From: Cyrtodaria siliqua
Lineage: Eukaryota; Mollusca; Bivalvia; Adapedonta; Hiatellidae
DNA: 64,000 nt
Assembly (NCBI GenBank): GCA_037043455.1
Contig: JAWPHD010011205.1
Location: 1-64,000 of the forward strand
Reading direction: 5' to 3'
Shown: one piece after another, positions 36,301 to 48,300 of the stretch
How positions within the stretch are numbered: position 1 is the stretch's first letter
Layout: each line of letters opens with the position of its first letter
Notes under the pieces: generated by a model
Database searches by the model: none
What the model saw: the letters and a program-made list of their open reading frames with translations, nothing else
Told to the model about the DNA's origin: nothing
Position numbers and translations under genes: made by a program

Positions 36301-39300
36301 AGTGAGAAAACAGATAAAGTTGATTGTTAAAGGTGCGAACATTTATGATTGAAAAGCGATAATAGACAGATACAATTTATGTTTAGTGACTTCGTTTACT
36401 GTTAATTACGATAAATTAAACACGGTTGATTTTCTAATTAAATAATGTACCGAAACCAGTCTTACATTGTTCTCATTATTCAGACCTCAGGATTGTATGT
36501 TAAAATTGATTGTATGTTAAAATCTATTAGTGCGATATTTCTTTAAATAAATGATAAAACAAACACATTATTGCAGTTTTTCTTGTATTTTCAGTGTAAA
36601 AATTACATGTTATATATCCATTATGAGGATTAAACAAACGTGCATGAACATAAAAAACATACCGAGAACGATACATCAGGTACACAAGTAACACTATTTC
36701 AGGTGGTACACAATTCGGATAGATATTTTGTTTTTCTACCGTTACCTCGATGCCTCGGTCCCGCTGACTTCGAGCTATCGAGGTTCGACTGTATTTAAAT
36801 AACAATTTGAGATTTCCACTTCCTAATTCTACCAAATATTTAAAACTATTACGTCTGCAATATAATCACTAGTCTGCAATATAATCACTAGTTGTTAATA
36901 TTTAAAAAAAATAATATTTGAGCTATTCTAATTATGTATATAAATGATTGCGTATGTAAGTTATGTAAAAAACTAACGAGACGCTGTGACTTTTAAACAG
37001 ATCAAGACTGTCAGTGTCCCTTTAAAATAAAATAATGATCCACATCTCTAGCCGAATAAACATTATTTCACTTAGTAATTTCATTAGACTCACAATGTGT
37101 GGCTTTGCACATCTTTCAATTCAAGGTATTTTTGAAAGAGATAAAAATAGAAAATGTGTCCGTGACCACAAATATACGCTATCCGCTGAAATAAGGCCAG
37201 AGCTCCACCAAAAGTAAATGGACTGAAATAACGAGACGATACATGCAACTAGACTTCATACTGGTACTTCCTGCTATGTGTGACTTCCATTTAAAAACAT
37301 ACTGAAATATGGACAAGGGCAACACTATATGACACCCCAATGTATGGGCTGGGACATAAAAAAGTTGATAGTATGAACTTACTGGGCTAGATCTGGATGG
37401 AAGACCGGTATTGGAGTTAAAAATGGCACACACACTACGCCCCATGATAAACTGGAAGTTCTTTATGTCGTCTGGTGACGGCAAATTCTTGTACGACTTT
37501 TCACCGGGTCGCAGAATCTCCTGTCAAACATCAATTGGTATTTATCAATCGGTACATGGGAATATTATACACAAATGGCAGGGGTGTAAAATTCCACTCG
37601 CCCTCTCGCCCAACACAACAATTATGAGTGGCATTTTTCTAGTTTTTTAATACAATTTTGTGTTTTTCAGCATTGAAAATAGCAGTATTGAAAATAAGCT
37701 TATTGTTTGGGGTGCTTGTTTCAGCAAAAGGTTTTTTGGACTTTTCAGACAAAATACATCACGTACCTTAATAAGTTGTATATGTGAAACAGACATTTTT
37801 AGAGGTAAATAAAAATACCTTACTTTTCAAAATCGGTTGAGAAATAAAAATTTCATGTACGAAAGCTGTTTTTGATGGGGCATTTTCAATGCAAAATTCT
37901 GCAGCATGAAAAATCTGAAAAATATTTTTTTTCAGAATGTTTATCCAAAAATGGTTTTAAATTGTTGGATATTCATAAATTAAGACACCCTGAAAGTTTT
38001 ATAGCAAAATGTGAAGGCTAACTAAAGTTATATGAAATTTCTTAATTTTCTGCTGTCCCGCCAACAAAGAACTTACATGGGAAAAGCTCCATCAAAAAAT
38101 CATATGGGCTGTAAAATATTTATTTCTCAACCAATTTTCAAAACTAAGGTATTTCTATTTACCACAAAAAATACCAGTTCTAGTGAAAACAATAGGGCAA
38201 GTGCACCCCTGAATGGTCTGAATAATAAAGTTGTTACAACACATTAGAGATATATCGCAATAGTTAGTGCCCAGTAGTAATATATTGACAGTGTTTTTTC
38301 AATTTTGATAACTATCGCAATGGTACCATCAACTATCGAGGTTTTCATCAGTTCGAAAATGTGTGCACAAAATCGATAACATGGGTTTTGTTTTACTCTT
38401 TCAACTAAACCTGTCAGATAACAGTCTGGTTTCACGGCGATATTCGTATTTATTGCAATCACTATTAAAGAGCACAAAACATGAACTACTTGAACCGTCT
38501 TTTTTTGGTGCCAACATTTTTTGGTTGAAAAAAATAAATATTTAAAACAATAAAAAATTGAAATTTATCGCCAATTTGATAACCGATAGATACAAAGCAA
38601 AAAAATAATATACCAAGCCCATTTTTTGTTAAGCTGCTAGGGGAAACTCAGCAATATATATATTTTATGACTAAGTATATATTTACCATCCTGAAATCAT
38701 AGACTCAACAAATGGAACAAACTTCATATTGCAGACAATAATAAAATATGACATAATTTCATAGTCACGTTTACATCACTCCATGAAATTAAAATGACAA
38801 GGCCATCCTTAAAAATATATTTGTTTGCTGTTTCCCGACCCTGGATTTTATGTTGGTAGGTAGGTGAATTTTTTATTTTTTTTGCCAAGACAGTAAAAAC
38901 CTTTAGAAATGAAAGAAAAATATACTAAAAATAGTAAAAAAAAAAAAGAAGGTATCTTAAAGAACTGCTACAAAAAGTTTTGGGTAGGGCCCTTTTTCGT
39001 GGGTAGGTAGGGAAACAGCAAACCAACAATTTTTTATGGTCGGCCCAATTCACCAATATTTTACATATGGCTAAATCTCAGTTATGGTATGTTCTGAAAA
39101 TTAATTGAGAATGGTCAATGATTTCGGACAAACATTTCATTACTTTCATGGTATACATGAATATACAAAAGTATAGGTGTATTATGTTGCACATCAGGTT
39201 ACACAATATATGACGTCGTTGACATTTAGCCAGATTTATCCCTATACAAGTTGTCTGTACTTACATTTGTAACGTTTTGATGGAATTCCTTTCTGAGAAG

Positions 39301-42300
39301 TTGTTTGCATAGAGAGAGCCCCCTACTGGTGGGAGACGCACTATCACAGGAGTCAGAGGAGTTGCTGGACGAAAGGTTATTGGGTGCATTCACGTCGAGA
39401 TTCGTATCACTTCTCGCATATTCTGAATTTAAATGCTTTTCTACTTCATTGTCGTAAGTCGGTGAACCGTTGGACGTCGAAGGTCTGTCGTCAATATCCA
39501 TAGACTCAAGGTTTTGAACCAGAGTCGTCATAGCATTGTTGACATTTCCTATTCTACATGGAATGCTTAATTCATTTAAAGTTCTTTCCCTTTTTGAGGA
39601 ACTTTGAATTGTCTCCCTTGAAAGACTTTCCTGGGTGGGGAGATTAGACTGACAAACATAATTTATATTTGAACTATCACATGTGGTTGATGCAACTTCT
39701 GGTAATTGACGTTTTAAAGAATTCTCGCCATCCATTTGTTCCGAATAACGCCCAGGAACATGTTTGTCTAGTTTTTTAGTTTTGACTTTTTCCGTTTTTT
39801 CATTTTCAACTCTTAAATTCTTATCACAGACAGGTCTAGAATCTGATTTTAAATCATTGTTTTCTAGGTCAATGGTTTCGTCAAACAAGCTCAATGTTTT
39901 GTGTCCGATTTCTACTTCTGATGTAGACAGAGATTTACGAAATAGAACCCGGACATGCTTTTTCTCTTGTTTTTTCCCAACCTTTACCGGATTACTGATT
40001 GCTGAAATATCCGTTTTAACAGAACAAACCGGAACATCGGTTTCCAACGAACCTGCTCCAGATATATTTGAAAGACTTTGGGCAGTGGTGGATTGAATAT
40101 CACATAGTTCCCTATCAACATCTATATTTGTTTCTATTTTACTGTCATTCTTCTCATAAGCAATATCATCATTTTCACTGAGGTAAAAACTACATTTTGT
40201 AGTCGGGATATCCTCCAACTTCGAAGTTCCCGGTTTCCTTGGAGGAGCTTTATTTGAAAGACTAGAAAGGTAAGCCTCTAGGTCACTCGGACTCAGGGGC
40301 TTTATGAGATCGCGTATATCACTGGCAGTGAATTCGTCCAATTGTTTCAAATTGACAAACTCTTCAACGTTCTCCTGTATGCATTCAGGAGCTTCCAGAT
40401 CTAAACATCGCTTTTTATAGACGGACGGCTCGGGCTTTCTACTTCCTGTGACTAACACTTTGGGGCTCGGTAGCCTCTTAGCCGCAGCCAGGGAAGAATT
40501 TGTAGACACCGCCAGAGTTGTAGGTTTTTGGTATGGGTGATTTTTTATTGGCAAGATTTGACCCGTTAATTTTACATTGGTGTGATCGGATGTGACCGAG
40601 TTAACAAGTGACAACGTTGATTGTGGGGTTTCAGATCGATTTTTCAGCGTAGGAATCAGTTTTGCTGTGCTGTATGAAACAGAATCTTTTTTTTGGTGAA
40701 TGTCATCGCCGTGTAAACTTTGACAAAAGTCTGAAAATATGTGAGGATCCTGTATTGTCGGGGACAACTGGTCAACTTTACGTTTAGGAGTGTTACTTAT
40801 AGGACATGGCTTTGCCTTTAATTTTGATTGGGTGTCATTTTTTCCAGCCTTCATTTTTCGACCAATGGGAGGCTTCTCAGCTGTCTGCTGTTGTCCTTCT
40901 TTCCCATACTCCATCTTGTCTTTCAAATGTGTTTTCTTGCGCGTGATACTATTTTTCGTACAATCATCGTCACATTTTGACGTCGACGGTTTCGGTTCGT
41001 AAACATTCTCAACGAATGAACTAGTCTGCAGACACCTCTCGGCACTATTCAGTTTTCTAGATCTAAGATGCTGCTCGACTCCTGGTGACCACGACCGGCA
41101 GACTAACAACAAGGGGTTCTCCTTCCGTGGAAGATGCGTCACAGTTGTTCTAATAACCACGTCTCCCAGGTCTGCAGCCGGGAAATTATGAACCTCGGGC
41201 AACTTGGAAAAGGTATATCCCATGGATTCCCCAGGTGCATAAATTCTGTAACAAAGAATAAAATAACTTAGATTAAAGAAACTTTAAGTGGGAAAATTTA
41301 CACTACAAAACCGTTTATCATAAGTCTGTCCATGTTTTAGGTCATATTATAAGGTATATTATGTGTCGATTAAAAGTAAAGGTTTATTAACGGGTTCTAA
41401 AAATACCCGTGATTGAATATGCGTAAAATGAATCTTTGAGTTGGCAACTCCTTATTAGACGCTCCAGCTTTGGGGTTTGGCCTGGCTGGCTAAAACCGTT
41501 TATATTGTGTCTAAAGAGTTTGAATTCTCAAAATACGTAAGTTATATATCGTCGTCAGTAGATTTAGAAATGGTGTACATGTTGTAAAATTTGCTACTTT
41601 AACACTTTCGATGCCAATCACCACTATAGTCGAATTTACCGTTCGATGCCAATAGCGACTTAAGTCGAATTTACAGAGTGATTCTTTCCATTAATTGCGT
41701 ATTTTAATAAGTGGGAGCACTCCTCCGGGCTTGTCTGCATAATATTGTAGAGAGTGTAAGCTAAACTTTGATGTATGTATATGCGGTGTACCTCGTTTTT
41801 TTCTCCATATTTTCTACTCGGTGAAATGCTATTGGGCTACTGGTTATTTGAGGGATATGGCAGCGGAAGTGTTAACAAGGATCCATTATTCAATAATACA
41901 TTTGTTTATAAAATATTTTGGTCCGATCCTATTAATACAATGCTGCCCTGCTACCAGTAGTACGCAAAAATGGGGGTACTCAGTGGGGCATGATACATTC
42001 AGTTTTGTTCATACAAGTTTTCTCGACATGGTATTGGAAGGAGAACATTGGAATGGTTTGCAATGTAAAATTATATTTAATGGATTACTTTATACCCCGA
42101 GTTGAACGAATTATGACAATTGTGTAGATTGTGTCATTTGATGTTAGAATAAATCTATTAACACTTAACCCACTACACATATTTATCATGCAGATATGCA
42201 CTTTTCTGCCTAATAAAGGGGTGACCTATTAAATTTTGCTTTAATTAGGCACTGACCAATAAATAAAATCAATGCGGAATCCCTGGGCGTTTATTGTACG

Positions 42301-45300
42301 TAACGTTATCTGACATCATGCACGTAACGTTGCCTGACGTCATAAAACAAATATATTCTCTATATAATGGACTGTTCTTTCTTTGAATTAAGACCATTCC
42401 ATTGATGACAAAGGGGTGTTTTGGGGGAAAATGACTGATCAACAGCCAGACATTGTAAATCCTGATCAGCCTGCGAGCGGGTTAAGGGTTAAACCTGCTT
42501 TTTAAATTTAACAAAATGTTAATAAACTGACACAAATATACCCGTATGACATTGTGATTTCTAGGTCAAGACCTGTATACAGGTTCGGCAAAAAATGCCT
42601 GTATGAAGATGCCACCTGTGTTAAAAGACCACTTTTGCTATTCCCTTTAACAAAACAAAACACAGATATAGAAGGATGTTTCCTAGTTAATACTGCTCTG
42701 TGTGTTTTATCCATATGCAGCAGAGCAGAATGATCTGTTTTACTAAAAGAGCACCTCCTAGCGGGGCATATACGCCCGTCGTTGACAAGGTTAAGCTCTA
42801 GGTTAAACCCTTTAAACGGGAAATAATTAAAACAATATGAATCAGAGTGAATCATTATGGGTCTTTATAAGATGTATTGAACTGAATTGGGTTTTAAGGC
42901 AAATAAACACAGGAAAGGTTATATGGCGCCTAACAGGAATGAACATGCCAGGCTCATCCTCCATGTACATCGAGATAAAATATGGAGATTGGGCCTAGAA
43001 CCTTCTTACCTGCAGAACTGCAGAGTTGCTGCAAATTCTATTGTAGATGATGTGAGCGAGATGGCACCTGAAACAATGCAGGGGTCATGATGAAGACCTT
43101 TAATGAGCATGAAAAAAAAAAGATAAAATGAACATAAATTTGTGGGGGTTCTACCCCTCTGCCTACCCCTGCAGTGGCCCTATTATTTGAACTTGAACCA
43201 AATGGGGCCCCCGAACCACACAGGGCCCTTTATAAGATGTATTCATTTTATCATGTTTGAAGGTGTGTGCAAAGTTTCATTGTTGTACACCTAACACTTT
43301 GAAAGTTATTAGTCATAATCACTTGTAAAAGGCAAGGTAAATAAGTTCCAGGTTAAACCTTTTTTCAAACGGGAATAATTCAAAAATGATGAAACAGAGT
43401 CAAGGGCCTTTATTACATGTATTCAATATACCATGCTGAAGATTTTTACAAAGTTTCATTGTTGTAGAACTTATACTTTGAAAGTTATTAGCCATAATCA
43501 CTTTACAGGTAAAAATTAACGACAGACGGCCGCTTTGACATAATACGCCCCTATGGCCATATAAAAATGTAAGTAAATAATTACATAGCAATTTAACAGA
43601 ATTATGTTATGTTTTCCCACAGAATTATGTGAAATGAGATAGTGTTGGTCTTTATGGCAAATGGGTCCAACTTAAAACGGCAAGAGTTACAGCCCTTCCT
43701 TAACCCTTAACCCGTTAGGCGTGACTATAGTAGCCTTTGCATCCTGCAAGTAACTTACATGCTGATCAGGGTTTACAATGTCTGCTGATCAGTCATTTCC
43801 CCGAAAACACCCCTTTGTCACATAAATGGAATGGTCTTAATTCAAATAAAGAACAACCCATTATATATATGTAACGGGTTAAGGGTTAAACGGAGGTTTT
43901 ATACACCTACATGTACACTACTCTAGTGGCAGAGCGCCCCCTGTTGACTCAAACCACAAACTGGTTTTATACACCTACATGTACACTACTCTAGTGGCAG
44001 AGCGCCCCCTGTTGACACAAACCACAAACTGGTTTTATACACTTACATGTACACTACTCTAGTGGCAGAGCGCCCCCTGTTGACACAAACCACAAACTGG
44101 TTTTATACACCTACATGTAAACTACTCTAGTGGCAGAGCGCCCCCTGTTGACACAAACCACAAACTGGTTTTATACACCTACCTGTACACTACTCTAGTG
44201 GCAGAGCGCCCCCTGTTGACTCAAACCACAAACTGGTTTTATACACCTACCTGTACACCACTCTCAGTGGCAGAGCGCCACCTGCTGATATAAGCCAGGA
44301 ACTAAGCTGGGAGAAGTGCAGATAACTCCGGGCAGCTTGCAGGTGAACATGACCATTCACAAACCCTTCTATTCTCTCCGGAGATCTGCATCAGGTAAAA
44401 TCCAAATATTAGAAATAATATTTAAGCAACCCCCTGTAAATCCTAAGTTATCTATCGAGCATTGAAGTGCATGTCTAACGTTTATAGTCCTGCCAACCCA
44501 CAAAGAAACAGTAGATTCCGGACAAGTGTTTATGCCACTAAGTAACAGTAGATTCCGGACAAGTGTTTATGCAACTAAGTAACAGTAGATTCCGGACAAG
44601 TGTTTATGCTACTAAGTAACAGTAGATTTCGGACAAGTGTTTATGCCACTAAGTAACAGTAGATTCCGGACAAGTGTTTATGCCACTAAGTAACAGTAGA
44701 TTCCGGACAAGTGTTTATGCCACTAAGTAACAGTAGATTCCGGACAAGTGTTTATGCAACTAAGTAACAGTAGATTCCGGACAAGTGTTTATGCCACTAA
44801 GTAACAGTAGATTCCGGACAAGTGTTTATGCCACTAAGTAACAGTAGATTCCGGACAAGTGTTTATGCCACTAAGTAACAGTAGATTTCGGACAAGTGTT
44901 AATGCCACTAAGTAACAGTAGATTCCGGACAAGTGTTTATGGTGCATTGGATTAAGGAGTTGATTTTAGTACCTTTACTTGTCTATTCATTGTCAGTTTT
45001 ACTGTAAAGCTGCTAGAACAAGAAATGTCACAGAAATTGTACAAAAGAATAATGAAGGTAGCTTAAAAACTCCCTAGATTTTTTCCTGTTTATTCAATTA
45101 AATGCAAGTGAAAAAAGATACTTGACTATTAAATCGAGGTGTAATTTTAATGCTCAATACATAGTTCAAGAAAGAGTATTAAAACTCTAAAGTGTAAACA
45201 TTTATATTCCAAAATTACTTACAATGTCATGTTCATGTGAGAATTAAATAAAAAAAAGTTGAACAATAAATACAAAAACCTCATTAAAATTCCCTTTTCT

Positions 45301-48300
45301 TTTCATCTTGTTTCGCTAAATATTTTGGTAGTTTTGATCTAGAATCCATCGTCAAAACAACAGCAGGGGTTGACCGAAAATTCAATAAACGTTATTATAT
45401 AATTTTTGTTTAGATACCTCTTTTTGACTAGTTGAACGTCCCATCTTTCCAACAATTCAAAGTTATCCAGACAGCTAAATATTGCGCCCTCTACAATTGT
45501 CTCCTCGCGATACCCGTGTTCGCAGTCGGGAAACAGCAGCACGTCAATGCGCATCGGGATCTTGTTCTGCCACAGTATGTCCTGCTGGCTTAAGATGTCG
45601 CATGCTTTCCGACACTGCAAATAACATACGAAATATTATTTGGGATTCCATGATAAGAATTGAATTGGGTTTTACAGCGCACCAACCCATGAAACATTAT
45701 ATGCCGCCTAACAGGAACGAACATACCAGGCCCATCCTCCATTTACATCAAGCTGCAATGTTGCTGCAAACTTTATAGTAGACACTCCATTTATGATGGA
45801 GCCGTGTTTCCATGTTTGCATACGCGGTGTCATGATAAAGACCTTGAATGAGCATGATAAAAAATGACAAAATGAACATAAGTGGGTGGTCCTACCCCTC
45901 TGCCTCTAGTGGGATTTGCAATGGGTGTATTCTACCCCGGCAACCACACAGGGTTTCTGACAATGGGGAAAAAAAAAAATATTATTTGGTTTAAACATAT
46001 TTTATTTTTTTAATGCTTTACAACATTTCATATATACATGGTACAATCATATTAAAGGATTAGAACGAAACCAAACTGCTTATAGAATTCTTCCCCAAAT
46101 CTCCAAATAAATTATTTGGGATTCCAGGATAAGAATATATGGTTATCCACATTGGTATCTATTCAGTCATAGTAGTCTAATTTACGTCACCAGTAATCTA
46201 ACACTTTATAACTATCAGACCGCTCGAGTTGTAATTGCAGATATAGATTATGAGACTGATATAAAATATTTATTATTTAAATGTTATGTTTTGAAATGTC
46301 GGCTTGCGTAACATGACCTCTGCTTGCAATAGATGTGTTAGTTTGGTATAACTATGAAATATGTTAATTTTCCGGGAATTTTGTGTAAGTATTTATCTTT
46401 AATAACATATCGGTACTAGTCAATGTAACTAGGCCATGGGGCCATCCTTAAAAATATATTTGTTTGCTGTTTCCCGACCCTGGATTTTATAAGTGGGTAG
46501 GTAGGTGACTTTTTTTTTTTTTTTTGCCAAGACAGTAAAAACCTTTAGAAATGAAAGAAAAATATACTGAAAATAGTAAAAAAAAAAGATATCCTAAAGA
46601 ACTGCTATAAAAAGTTTTGGGTAGGGCCCTTTTTCGTAGTAGGTAGGGAAACAGCAAACCAACAATTTTTTATGGTCGGCCCGGCCAACATGTCGAGCCT
46701 TATCATAAAGGTCCAGATTTTTCATTTGACCAACACCAACATCAATCCCAAGAGACATTATATTAATGTCATTAACAGTTGGAGATGCATGTCGCAGAGG
46801 AGACCGGATGCGACCTATATTTTGTCGGAGGTACGTCACAGTGAATCGAAATTTTGCACATGATGTTAGATGCATATAAGATCATATAAAATTATTTCCC
46901 AGTTTATCATCCCCACCCGCCCCGAATTTTTATGCCGCCCCGACAATTTTTATTTTGTCCGAGAAAAAAAAAAAAAAAAAAAAAAAAGGAAAAAAAAATT
47001 TGACACGGAAAATGCGTTAATATTTAGCCCGAACCGGAACCTCTGCATATACTTTTTGTAAACAAATCAGACATCCAGCAACAAGAAGTAAGTTACATTG
47101 AGAATTTCAACTTTTAAAACTCACATACATGGTAGTTTATATCATTATAAATACAAATGTATGCTATAGCAGTGACAATTGGTAATAAAGAGAGTGTTCA
47201 AATCATAATACTTCTGGTTATTAATATTTTTATGATCTTTGATGTCATCTCAGAAAAATAAAAAATAAAATTGCACCCCCCGCCCCAATTTTTTCCAAAA
47301 TTTGGATGATAAACTGGGAATTAATTTGACATGGCCTAAGGAACATTCTGGAGAAGTTTGGTGAAAATCCTGTGGGAAAGAAGCAAGATACACATCTCGT
47401 TGTGGAGACCGATATGACCTATATTTCATTGAATGTAGGTCAACGCGACCCAAAATTCATGACGTCAGATGCATATAAGGAATATTCAGGTGAAGTTTGG
47501 GGAAAATCCTATGAGAAAGAAACATGATACGCATGTTGTAGCGAGACCACAAGTGACCTATATTTCATCGATAGTAGGTCAGAGTGACCTGAAATTTTGC
47601 ACATGATGGTACATTCTAGTGAAGTTTTTTGAAAATCCTTCGAGAAAGAAGCAAGGTACGCATGTTGTAGCGGAGACCGACGTGACAAATATTTTGTCGA
47701 AAGTAGGTCACAGTGACCCGAAATTCTGTAATGAATTAGGCAATCAACAATAGGTGATGTAGAGGGACATAAGGTCATCAGTTGAACATCAACATTATGT
47801 CTGTATATGAAATTTGGAAACAACATATTTAAAACTGTTCGAAAAATGAAATAAAAATATGTTACGCGACAGGTCGGGCCTCGACAAAAATGTGTAACGC
47901 GACGATACATTACGGACAGCGTGATTCCTATATAGCCCCTACATTGTGAAGGCAGGGTTATAATATATTAAAATAAACTTTATTCTTCATGATTGTGTGA
48001 CTGGCAAAAACAACCGACTCTGACTTGCAATGCAGACTTTTTATCTATTTATTGTTTTCTTTCTGTTTTAAATATGCTGTCACATTTTTCGGGGGCAAAA
48101 TACTACATTCACAAAGTCTATCGATATTGAGGCTAGAATTCTTCATTTCAACATATAAAGTATACTAGAAGGGTGTTCCATGGAACACTTGTGTCGCCTG
48201 CTGTGTGCTTATTTCAGCAAGTACAATCTAACAAAAAAGTTTGTAGACAGGGGTGCAATCCTTCATGAATTATGCAGCAGATTTATTTTTTCAATAGTTA

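Noticed and set aside
41221..41223. ATG as start of a stand-alone intronless gene (39226-41223)
   Set aside because: In-frame sequence continues upstream to a splice acceptor at 41246-41247 and joins exon 3 in phase. The 3' end has a consensus donor at 39264, before the apparent stop.
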